From NCBI GenBank assembly GCA_013398295.1, contig VZSF01007785.1, positions 1 to 64,000 of the forward strand: a stretch of 64,000 nt of DNA, in the 5' to 3' direction. The stretch is from Chionis minor. Taxonomy: Eukaryota; Chordata; Aves; Charadriiformes; Chionididae. Below the pieces are notes generated by a model that was not told the origin of the DNA, did not search any database, and was given only the letters and a program-made list of their open reading frames with translations. The position numbers were made by a program, and so were the translations under genes. Of the stretch, positions 12,201-23,190 are shown one piece after another (position 1 is the first letter of the stretch; every line of letters starts with the position of its first letter).

Positions 12201-15200
12201 AATCCAATATTTTAAGACAGAGCCCTGGGGAGGGGTTGTAGGAGGGAGCACAAGACAATAAATTTAGAATCACAGATCTGTTCTAGAGTTCTAGACAAAG
12301 ACAATAAAGTCACCCTGACTTAAATCAACATAGCACCAGAGCTCTGATACCTCAGCAGCCAAATGGAAATCTGTGACCAGCACATAAATATCCAAGTAGC
12401 AAATATGACATCTCCAGACTCTGAGGAGCTGTGCAGTTACCCAAGACATTTTTAAGTTGTTTTCTTTTTTTCTACAGCATAGGCACAAAACCCTGCAGTA
12501 ATGACACACAACATTATTTTTTAAACCCTAATTTTGTATTATATGTAAAATTTTTCCTATATTAAGGAGCAAAGTAAAGAGTCACAAGAGGGCCTCGTGG
12601 TCCTGTGCAGGGACATTGCTATCTATTATGACTAGCCATCTTATTTACTAATTAATCCTGTATTCAAATTAGGGCAATATTGTAATACATTCCTTATTTG
12701 TTCTACTTTAAAATTCCTTTTGTCCTCGAAGAACAGGTTAGATTTAGGTTTTAATTGGTTTTCATGATCTCATGAGTTTTAAAAAGGGGGCCACAAATCA
12801 GCCCAGATACGCTCCTAGTCTTGCAGAAAAGGGTCAGCTGATTCGACAATCAGTTTGCTTTTCACAGGGCACAAGAAACCAGTCTTCCTCAAATTACTCA
12901 TATAACTTCTTCCCACACAAAAGTGTATTTTAAAAGCAACACAAATGCTTAATAAAGAACAAAGTACTGAAGTTAACTGTTGAGACCTATTTCATCATGT
13001 AACACAGTTGGCACACACCTTCCAGTAAAACCTATCTCTTTTCATGCAAAAAATAAAACTAAACTATTCTTTTCTTTTGTTAGGACTAAATATCCTCAAA
13101 AATCAGGCCATTTATTTTGGTGAGCAGATCAATTTTACAGATAGCTGAGAACTATGTGGGTGAATGGGAAGGAAGGAACAATGTACCCAGCCTTTTTTAT
13201 TCCCCCCAAAAAAGGCTCTATTCAGCAGCTGGGAGTGTACTACAACCCTTCACTGACCTTGGTACAGATTTTCTGGCTCTGTTCTCCCCTGCACTGCAAA
13301 AACCCGGACCTGAAGCTGAAATCTTCCAGTAGCTGCCTCTGTATGGCTCTATGCAGAGTGCAGCAAAGTTCAGTTACACAGAACTCATTATTTCATCTCT
13401 TCCTCATTTTTTTAGGTCACACTGATTCAATTTCAGCCTTATAAAAGGTCTTTTCTTTCTCCTTCCATTTTGCTAGGGTTTCACGTTCTTTGTCTTGTCC
13501 TTTCTACCTGGAATCCTACATCCAGCATACAAAAAAGATACATAAGATTTGCTACCTAACTTCAAACCACACCAGGTAAATGCTATTTAACAGGACAACA
13601 TACACTGACTTCTTCAAAAAACTAACAAAGTATTTATGCCAAGGACTGTGACTGCATTCAAAGTATTTGGAGTTCTACTGTCTGTGATAACCTTTCAATA
13701 GAAATTCAGAAACAAGCCAAGCCCTAAGCATCTTTCTAATACAGGAAGCTTAAAGTTCCTGTTTGCGGTGGGTGCACTATGTTTTGGGTTTTTTTAGCTT
13801 TTTTTTTTTTTTTTTTTTTAAATAAAACGTGGAAGCTTTTTTTTGCTTAAGTATGTCACAAATAGAAACATGCCCGGACTAGAATAAAGGCATTATTACT
13901 ACTTTAGCAAAATCCTAACTTTCATGAGTCAGTGTGTACACATACCTATACTGAATACAAGTCAAATACCATTTGATGATTTTAGGACAGATTAAACAAT
14001 AAAATATCAAGTCTAGTATTAACTACATTAGGACTCCAAAAGCAACAACAACAAAACATTCAAAAGCTTTCTAAGATTTCTTTAACCTTTTTCTTTTCCA
14101 AAACCATTGTCTACAGTTTGCTCCTAATGATGCTTCTCCAGGATTACAAAGCCCAGAACAGAAGAAATCATTATGATAAGAAAGATCCCAACCAACTGTG
14201 TACCTGAAAGGGTCAAGCAAATCTTTCAAGTCACATAACATACAAGTTACCTAAACAAATGTGAAGTTAGTTTTAACTTAACAGAAAAGTAAGTAACTAC
14301 CCGATACAATAGTTCACTCTCTGGGAATAGATCATTGGTACTCAGCAAGTGATAAGACTTATAATAATCAGAAGATAAAATATTTCCTGTGAGATATATC
14401 GTTCTATTTTTAAAATAAGCATTCCCACAAACCCTAGAGATGGGGAGCTTTCTTTATCAGAAGATACCATTCCAGTGACAGAGTAACAGGAACAAGAAAA
14501 TATTTTTCCCTTTTGTGCTGCCTAGGAGACAGCAGCCAGTAGCCAATCTTATCTGTAAAAAGGTAACATAGACCCTAAAACAAACTCCTCTAAAATGAAG
14601 TTTCCCAGTCCATGCCCTAAGATACGGGTTACCTGGTTAAGTTCTGTTGCCTTTGATGGGAAGATGATGTTCAGACACAAAGGCAAATTATCATCTAAGG
14701 ATTATTCCCCCAAATTCAGGAGGGAAGAGATACCTACTTCCATAGCTGCAGCTAGGGTATTTTTCAAAGTCCATTCAAAGTAAATCATACACATTGTAAT
14801 ATGTGCAGAGCAACTGGTACCAAACTTCTAGTCTTCAGTGCTGCTCTTACTACATGAGGGGATGGTACAGGAGCATTGCTCGACTACCCAAAATTTGCTA
14901 TTTTCTGGTATTTGAGAATGCCTACAATTTCACCACATGGCTGAAAAGCCATTAATCATGTAATTTACTGGAGCGTAACAGTCTAGTAGTTTACTACTAT
15001 TTTTGCTAGCATTCCATGTTTTTGCTAAGCTGTGAGCAGCGGAGCCAGAGGAGCTAAGCATACCTCTTGTCGGAATTGCTATACACGAACTTCTGCCGAG
15101 CCCACTTGTGGGGCTAAGAGCCTCTGTACTATAAAATGAACACTATACAACTAGATGTACGCATATGAGAGACAAGCAACATAGTCCATGCTGAATGATA

Positions 15201-18200
15201 CGATTAAGTTTAATGCCAAACTAGAAGTTAGCATAGGAGAATAAATCTATTTAAAAATCTTCATTCAATTTTCTCTCATTCTAGCCTCAAAAGATAGACC
15301 TTATTCTGCATTAGGCAGTAGAGACAGCATTAGGCAGACACGGTTCTTGTGGATCTGCACAGTAGTAGTAGACAAACTTACGTTGTGAAAAATTGGTAAA
15401 TCAGTTTGTTAAAACAAATACTCAAGCTACTTTACCTATTTTCATAGTTTTCTGAAATATTCATTGCATTTTCATCCTGTTTTTTCTTAAGAGTCTCTCC
15501 ATTGTTAGGCATGCTGACAAACCCTCTAAAGCTGGTCACAAATACACTAAAGAGCTCTTCAGGTCAGGCATAAATAAGCTACTTGGGACAACCGAAGAAA
15601 CCAACAGGAACTGGTTATTTGTTAAAAAAACCAACACGTAATAAAAGAGGAGGAGACTAGAGCTACAAAAGCTATTTCTTTCTGATTTTAACATGCTTGA
15701 AATGTCGCAGTGCCTGTGACCTGCTTACTGTTAAACTTTCCTTTTAATTCAGTTTTCTTTAATTATCCATGAGAAGAATTTTAATGAGTCTACCATGCTT
15801 TAAGATGCAAATCTTTTCTTTTGCCAAGATTTCCAACTAATTCATTCGCAGAAGTTGAAGCAATTCTAATTTTATTAACTCTACTTTCAAAAAAGAACAT
15901 TCAACAAAGTTATTTTCTAAAAAAAAAAGGCACAGATTAATTACATTAGGAAATAGCTTCAAGTCAATTATATCCAGCACTGCAGTAGCCAATCACCTCC
16001 TCCAGCATCACAGCTACACCAACACTCCAGTGTAGAAGTTTCTACACATGACTAAACAAATTACTTCCCAGGACATAACAAAGTCTAGTTTAGGTACTTA
16101 GGCTACTTGTATGCTAGTAAATAAAGAAGTTCAGGGAATGGCTCAAGCCATCCACTGTGAGCACCTTCCCTGGGACGGTTTTGGTCTGCACAAACAGACC
16201 TGGCATTTCCCTAAGCCAGGGGATAAGACAGGCCAGGGGCCGTTACTGGGAGACGACATTAATGACTACCCCGTCTGAAGGAGGAAGAGACGCAAGCTGT
16301 GCCGTGCCATTTGCCTTCAGAACCAGAGAACACGATCTAGAATGTTTTATGTAGTGGTACAAAGACAGCCATAGCAATGAGGAAGATGTAAGGCCAGTAA
16401 ACATCTAACTTTATAAAAAGATATGAATTTTATTCCAGAATATCTTGCACCATATTCAAATGCCTAACTGTAGCTAATACGATTTGGAATTAAAAGAAGA
16501 GAAAGAAAATTCAGAGTGGGGCTTCTAAGGGGTCTATTCTCATACCAGAAACTTGCTTTGAAAATACATGAACACAGAACAGGACATATTTCAATGGTAA
16601 AAATGTGTCATGCATGTAAAATCCATTTTTGTCAGGATCGATTTAATTCCTTCATTTTGGGATAATTCTCAAATTCCCACTTTGTTCCAATGATTCTTTT
16701 CAGAAAGCCGCCAGGTATCCTCCATGGGCTTGCAAAGAGCTTTCCAGAAATATCATAAAGAAAAAACAGGATTAAACTCTGTTGCAAGAAATCGGGTTGT
16801 CTTTTTTCTGCTTTTGGTCATCTAAAATGTTTTACATGCTACATTACATGAAGGAATCCAATTAGACAATCACCAATTACCTTTCTTGGTTTCTTCTTGG
16901 ATGTTGAGTAGCTAGGCAACAGGCTGGTCTCATGGAAGGAAAACAGTTGTTAATTCTCTAAAACTTGTACTTTCAGCAACTAAACAGAAAACCTCAAATA
17001 CACACATCTTCTATACATACTGTGTTTAAAAAGGATTTTTTGGGTTTTTTTTTTTTTTTTAATATGACCTTCCTTAAATTACCTGATGGCTAGAAAATTA
17101 TTTTGATGCAATCAAGGATTCTCAGCTGCTAAATCACTCCGCCAGTAACAAAAGCGGCTGCAGAGCAGCCAGGCTGTGAAACAAGTGGAATTTATCAGAG
17201 GGGACTAGTGGGGAAGAGTTGCCTTTGGACTGCGTATTGTTGGACTGTAACAGAAAAATCACATGATTGTGCTAAACCAAGTTTCCTGCAATTGTAAGCA
17301 ACAAACAGGCCTGGCAATCTAACAATAGACTTATGAACGTCATGCTGTAAGGAACAGTTCTGCACAGAATTTCCCTTTGTAGTTCTGGTACGAGATTTCT
17401 AGGCACTCCTCAAGTTTCAAGTGATAAATCCTAACAAATGAGGCTAGCTGTGGAGTTCAGTAAAGAATAACCTTCACCTTCAAATGACTCTTACATGCTG
17501 CAGTTTACATGACGCTACAGTCCTTTTCTTTTATGCCTATATCTACCTGCATGCAACTTGCACAAGACCGCACTAGACTCGGACTGAATTTTTGCAGTGG
17601 GATGGGCTGATTTTACCAGCTACTGCTTAAGATTTCTGGGCGTTGACAGGCTTACAAAGCTATGAAGGAAATAAGGAGGCAAACAAAGCTCACGAACTGT
17701 TCGCATCCTTTGCTCTACAATTACAACTGGTATCTTTCAGGAATCAGTGACTGAAACTTTAAAGTTGAAGCCAGTGTTCCTACAAACTTGCACTGTCACA
17801 AGATCCCAAACAGAAACATTACAGAGGCCAAAACAAAGCGATGTTGTTACCAAGGTCAGTAACCAACAGAACAGCAATGCACAGAACAGCCTCAGCGTGG
17901 GTGGAGCGTGTGGCACCGCTTCATGTTTGGGACAGGACATTTCAGGTTCCATTCACAATGCCACTATAGCAACATGAAACTGCCCACAGCTGTGTACTGC
18001 CTCCTTTCTTTACTTGTACTACTGCAAGAGTGCTTGTTTTGCCACAAAACTTGTATTTATTTAAAATGAATGGAGGCCTGTACCAATTCTGGATGTTCCT
18101 TGCTGTTCACCCCAGTTAGTTTAAGCAGGTTGTTGATTCAAGTAACAAAACAATTCTGTGTGATTGGCACTTTTCTTTTTTAAATCATATAACTGGTAAC

Positions 18201-20340
18201 AATCATCTTAGTGTAAAACAATGCTTTTTGGTATGAGCATGATGTTCAACTGATACTCCTGTTGTTATTCTGGACTTCTAGCACTAAGTCTAAAAGCAAT
18301 AAAAATCCACCCCACAACAATCACCAGCAAAACATCTAATACCTCTACAGTTTCTATTTCAAAGGCTTTGTTACATTTATTTACAAAAAAAGGCACTAGC
18401 TCTACGCTTCTTTCATTATTTCAAATCAGCCCTCTTAAAACCTGACAGTTTTACAGCTTGCTACTAATTGTAGCCCTCTGTCTGCTATGCTGCCAAACAG
18501 CTGTTAACTTCATTTACTGTGATTACATACAGCTTCCACACAAGATACATTCATACATCTTTTATTTTTTTTTTTAAGTTTCTCATAGAATTAAAGATGA
18601 ATTCTGGCCTCTAAAATATTTTTGCTAAAATAAAAACAAAGTCAACTCCACAGTTACTCTTAAACAAGAGCAGGTTTCAGGGTTTAAGCAAAATTCAAAA
18701 TCCAAACATGTCTTCAAACTTTACTGTGGTTATGCCTCTATTAAGCCTTGGTAAACAAATGAGTCTCAAAGCACACCTTGAAGATCAACAAATTTACAGT
18801 AGCTTGGGCCAAGGAGATGCTGCTGAAGGCAGATTCCATACTGAAAGGCCCCATGCAAACAACATCTTTTTTAAACTCTCACATACACTTTTTATACTAA
18901 TGCATTTCTAATGAAGTAGTTCAGATGAGAAAAAGGACAACTTTTACCCCTGGCTGTGCGTCCCCATACTTGTAGAACTGAAGCGAATTTATCCATACTC
19001 AAAGGAGCATTTCTAGGCAAAACCAACAAGACTACCTCATGCACATTTGTTAGGTGTAGCAGAGTTTATCCCACAAAACACTGCCATCCATAAGCAAAAC
19101 CAGCTGCACATATTAATATTTCATGAGATTTCTAGTACCAATCTCTCTGTAAAAATGTTTTCCCCTCACTGACCATGCCACAGCAACAGGAATTCCGTTT
19201 TGCTTTTCTGAACTATGCATTCTGCTTTCTAGGGAATTATTCCACAACAATATAGAAAAAAACCCACAAAACAGATTAGTTTATGCAAAGCTTTTGGAGT
19301 CTGAGTGCCAATAACAAATAACAAAAGCATCTTAGATTTGCATGTAACTACGAGTTCATACTTAGTGAGGAAGCGAAAGAAAGTAGCTGTGAGTGCACAT
19401 CTGGAGAAAGAGGCAGCTGTCTCCAAACAACTGGAGAGGGGCAGAACATCCTGTCAGGTCAAAACAAGAGTTGGTGTGAGGACCAGCACATCTAGAAACA
19501 GTTTGCTGCTTCTTTCTGAGGAAAAGACTAGTTTAAACCCAAAATAAATAGTTTGCATTTTCACATTCACCGATAGGCGTTCATCTATCCAGTCATATTT
19601 ACAGTCAGATTTCCTACAGGCCCAAACCACTTAAGAGATGCCCAGCCTTTAACCAATCAAAACTGTACTATGAAAACAGGTCTTTCTTACTCCTTCTGTA
19701 TTGCTATAACTTAAAATTGATTACTACAGATTGTTGCATGCTGTAAAAACCTGCCTCAGAAAAATCCTTTAAAGATGCTAGTCACTCACTATACACCGCC
19801 CTAAAATAGCTCAAAACAAATGCCGTCACTCAACTTTTCTTGCAGATACAGATCTTTGCTTTCCATCACAGGCAAAAAAATTTTCTTAAGAGCTTCCTTC
19901 AGTAGCAAACATCCTTTTCAGATACAAATTATGGGTAAAAAGTTCCAGGCCCATTAAAGGTCCATTACATAAAACTTTTATACTTTAAAAGCTTTAAAAG
20001 TGTATTTTAAATAAGACTAAAAATCATAGGTTAAAAATATTATTTAAAGGGTGTTCTCCTAACAGCTTTGTAGAAATCGTGATACCTGTTCAGGTTTAGA
20101 TGCTGAAAGAACCCAGGTCAACACCACAAGAAGTCTGCTGTTACTCTGATTTCACCTTCCAGAGGGACTACTGAACCTCTTTATGCAAATTTAGTGTGAC
20201 TGAAAACAGACACAAGCCCTCGGATTCCTGATTTTTTTTTTTTCAGGTGTTTGTAACGGAAGTTATTCGTGGAACTTCTTTACAAAAATCAAGGGTACTG
20301 CAAGAAACCGCAGCTCCAACTCAGCAGATGGTACTCTTAC
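6243..20340. other. Long AT-rich stretch, intron or spacer
   Basis: About 14 kb with no recognisable gene. It shows A/T homopolymers (for example near 10597, 13800, 17050 and 18560), a short CA run near 9155 and only short ORFs. A minus-strand exon-like segment at 15062-15121 and a slightly GC-richer block at 16140-16330 are the only pieces that look unlike background. If the flanking candidate exons are real, the whole stretch would be introns of one minus-strand transcript. Confidence 0.45.
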
Positions 20341-20442
20341 CTGTGCCTCTGGGATGCTGCTTCCAACAACAGCTTCACAGTTTAGAAGGCATGATGAACG
20401 AGGAATGGTAATATGGCCAGATAAAAGACAAGGGGATTCCAT
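20341..20442 (-). CDS. Candidate first coding exon of an unknown minus-strand transcript
   Basis: Reading the minus strand, an ATG (20442-20440, G at +4) opens 34 codons that run straight into a strong splice donor CAG/GTAAGAG (GT at 20340-20339) in phase 0. The peptide begins MESPCLLSGHITIPRSSC and ends GSSIPEAQ. Upstream on the same strand there is a TATA-like TTTATATG near 20493-20500, about 50 bases from the ATG. I do not recognise the peptide. It could be a lineage-specific first exon of the gene left of DNAJA4, or a chance frame beside a donor-like site. A phase-0 donor does not fit the most protein-like frame of the 6160-6242 exon, so another exon or another frame would be needed to join them. 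Confidence 0.22.
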
Positions 20443-22400
20443 GAGTATTTCATATAGCAGAGATTAAAACATAAATGCATAATTCTTGTAGCATATAAAG
20501 ATGCTGTATGCTCCCAAGGCGAGGTGGGAGGCAGTGTTTTGTGCTAACAGTGGGAATACAGATCTCAGAACTCAAGTCAGAGTCCTCTGGTGGTTAAATG
20601 AAATGGGCAGTAGGAGCTAATTACTCCCCACACCCAGTCCAGTCCTTGCCTTCTTGTGGAGAACAGAAATTCTCTGCTTGTTTTCCTGGTTACACCTACA
20701 AGCAAATTTGATACCGTGCAAGTAAAAAGCAACAAGGTGATTCACACTATTACGTGTGGCAGGAGGGAAAGGGAAGGGAAGAACAGTAAGAGAGATGAGC
20801 TGTTCATCTGAGAAGTGGGTAAGCAACTGCTGGGTTGGAACAACCACAGGCTTAAGGAGGCATGGTGTGTAGCAAAAGAAACAGAATTGAGCACATACAC
20901 ACTTGATGACCAGGTTGTTTAAGTAAAGGAACCACCACTGTAACTGCTGAGAAATATGAAAATATTTTTCTATCCCCAAACACCAGCCCTTACAACTTTT
21001 CCCAGTAATTCTTCGAATAAACAAGGAATTCGGTCGTACCAACTGGAACCAAAGATGGAGAAAACAAATACTGAATATTAAAGATAAAGTAAATATAACC
21101 TGATAGCTCCCTCTAATAAAATGAAAGTAAATAAACCAGAAGGCTCAATCCTCTTCAGCAAAGATCCATACCAGTGTAGTTTTTGGCTGTTACTGCTAGT
21201 AACAAGTGTTACTGGTAAGAAACCATCAACAAGTGGTTTGAGTCTGAGCTTGTATTTACCAATATTTACATACACCCACACCAGGATTTCTGCTCACAGA
21301 AATTACATACAGCCTCTTTAAAACATACTATAAATTGATCTTCGAAATTCAATTTGCAGTGAAATTCACTATGTGCTTTGAAAGCCTCTCATCTGCTGAT
21401 GCATTCAGCTGCTGCAAAGCTATTAACAGATTTATCATTTCTTCTCAAACAGGAATATTATCTTCAGGAATACAAAATTATAGCTAATTTATCTTTAAGG
21501 TGAAGAAACCATTACTAGAATAAATTGGGTTTTTTTTTCCTTAAGAAAGGGACACATAGTTCCCGGCCTACAAGTTTACAGAGCCACTTACAAGAGTTAT
21601 CTTAGAAAATAACTTCTTTATTTACTTGTCAATATAATTTCACAATTGCAAGACAAAGATTTACATGTTCAGCTGCTAACAGGTATGCTTACAGAAAATA
21701 ATAGTTACTAACACCAATTTCTTTGTTATGGTTTTGAGCGGCTCCTTTCCTTGACATTTTGTGTTATCTTCCCATAGATTAGCTCCCCTCCTTTATTAAG
21801 TCTACGTGCTTATAAGCAGGAGTACACAAAGAACAGATTGCCTTAATTCAATCTTCTAATAGTATTTACTTGAAATAAAGAGCTCATTATAATGGCACTA
21901 GAGCTTTAAACCATAAAAAAATTTCAGTCAAAACCCATACTGCTTCCCCCCCCCCCTTTTCTTTTTCTCCATTTTCCACTGTTAAGACAACGCAACAGTG
22001 CTCTTTTCTTCACAATCAACTCTTTACCTGCGCCACAGTTGTGAGAGCGCTGCAACCCTTGGGTTATCATAACCACGGGAGAGGTTCTTGGTTTAGAAAG
22101 TTGTTTCCAGGAATACAGAACTCTTTCCTGGAATAATAAAAAAAACCAACTCATTTCAAGTTTGAGCAAAACCTGCTCCTAGCTTGTACAGCTTTTCTGT
22201 ATTTTTCACCTGTGAGTTTCAGCATTAATTTGTTAATGTCTATGAAAACATGGTTTTGCTCAGCTCCCACGGGAGTACCAGTTACCTCCTTCCCCCCTGA
22301 GCAGTAAATAATTAATCGGAGGCCTTTGGTTGCCTGGAGAAAGATGAAAACTAAGCCAGCTTTCCAGCCCACTCTCAGCAGGCCTGCTAGAGGAAAGGGC
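20443..22400. other. Spacer upstream of the DNAJA4 promoter
   Basis: No gene is supported. A 141-codon minus-strand frame (20617-21042) has no recognisable domain and overlaps a purine-rich plus-strand block; I treat it as chance. An 11-base poly-C run sits at 21946-21956. GC content rises from about 22.3 kb into the CpG island. Confidence 0.45.
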
Positions 22401-22631
22401 GAGTCATAAACGAATAGAGAGCAGGGGCGCGCTGTTACCTCAATTAACTTTAAACCTCTCCAAACGCCGAGGAGGGCAGCGTCAGCAATCCAACCTATTA
22501 CCTAACGAGAGCAGCTCCTAGCGCTCAGCCACCGCAGAGGCGGGAAGTTCCTACGAGGGCGCCCGTCAGGCCCTCCTGAGGCCAGGGGTGAGCGAATTCA
22601 TTTTACCGGAGAGAAGGGNGTATTTGTGCGA

Positions 22632-22654
22632 GGGGGGGGGGGGGGGGGGGGGGG
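22632..22654 (+). repeat. Poly-G run of 23 bases
   Basis: Twenty-three consecutive G residues lie 13 bases from an undetermined base (N at 22619). The length is unlikely to be exact, since such runs slip during sequencing. It sits about 300 bases upstream of the DNAJA4 TATA box and could form G-quadruplex structures. Confidence 0.9.
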
Positions 22655-22888
22655 AACTGCCACCAATTAAGGTGGCCGCCGTAAAATTACACTTCAGTGA
22701 CCAAAAAACCCACGATACCTGGACGGAAAGAAACCGCCCGCTGCATTCTGAAGGCAGATGCTCTCCAGGGGGCGGCCGACTCCGCCTCGCCTCAGCGCGG
22801 CCTCGCCCCCGCCCCTCAGGGCGGGCAGCGGCGGGCGGAAGAAGGCCCCTCCCCCAGCACGTACCGGCGGTGACGCCACGCGCGGGAA

Positions 22889-22906
22889 TTCTAGACCGTT
22901 CCAGGG
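22889..22906 (+). promoter_or_regulatory. Imperfect heat-shock element (distal)
   Basis: TTC (22889-22891), GA (22894-22895, third base C in place of A), TTC (22899-22901) and a final G at the expected position for the next unit form alternating 5-bp modules of the HSF1 binding consensus. One unit is degenerate. It lies about 60 bases upstream of the TATA box of DNAJA4 and about 25 bases upstream of a perfect element, so the two could bind HSF1 trimers cooperatively. Confidence 0.55.
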
Positions 22907-22927
22907 CCGTGACGTAGGGCGGCGTCA

Positions 22928-22940
22928 TTCCAGAAGATTC
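22928..22940 (+). promoter_or_regulatory. Perfect three-unit heat-shock element (proximal)
   Basis: TTC-ca-GAA-ga-TTC is an exact match to three alternating nTTCn/nGAAn modules, the binding site of an HSF trimer. It sits only 12 bases upstream of the TATA box of DNAJA4. This predicts strong heat induction, which fits the family: DNAJA4 is reported as a heat-inducible Hsp40 in vertebrates. Confidence 0.85.
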
Positions 22941-22952
22941 GGCCGGTGCCCG

Positions 22953-22958
22953 TATAAA
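22953..22958 (+). promoter_or_regulatory. TATA box of DNAJA4
   Basis: TATAAA lies directly after the heat-shock elements in a GC-rich context. Transcription should start about 25-32 bases downstream (about 22980-22990), giving a short non-coding exon that ends at the donor GCG/GTGAGC (GT at 23022-23023). The start site itself is inferred. Confidence 0.8.
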
Positions 22959-23021
22959 GCCCGCGGAAGAGGCGGGGCATCGGCGATCGGGCGGCAGGAG
23001 CGGAGCCGGGCGGCTGTGGCG

Positions 23022-23184
23022 GTGAGCGCGGCCTGCCGTGGGGCCTGCCGTGGGGCCTGCCGTGGGGCCTGCCGTGGGGCCTGCCGTGGGGCCTGCCGTG
23101 GGGCCTGCCGTGGGGCGGTGGTAGCGGTGTGGTTGTAGCGGTGTGGTTGTTAGCGGCGGTGTAACGCGGCGCGTCCTCCCACAG
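23022..23184 (+). other. Inferred 5'UTR intron of DNAJA4
   Basis: A strong donor GTGAGC at 23022 and an acceptor 'cctcccacag' ending at 23184 bound a 163-base intron between a short non-coding exon and the exon that carries the start codon. The acceptor lies 6 bases before the ATG. The minisatellite at 23031-23114 fills about half of it, so repeat-length changes would not touch the mRNA. Confidence 0.65.
23031..23114 (+). repeat. 12-bp GC-rich minisatellite, 7 copies
   Basis: The unit GCCTGCCGTGGG is repeated seven times without a mismatch (starts at 23031, 23043, 23055, 23067, 23079, 23091, 23103). A period divisible by three keeps frames open on both strands, which creates spurious repeat peptides. 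Perfect identity suggests recent expansion or ongoing copy-number variation. It starts 9 bases inside the inferred 5'UTR intron of DNAJA4. Confidence 0.95.
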
Positions 23185-23190
23185 GGCACC

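Noticed and set aside
16886..16917. Small minus-strand segment with acceptor- and donor-like ends
   Set aside because: About 30 bases only, with weak sites and no reading-frame support.
20617..21042. 141-codon minus-strand ORF
   Set aside because: No recognisable domain, no splice or promoter context, and length within what chance could give in a window this size.
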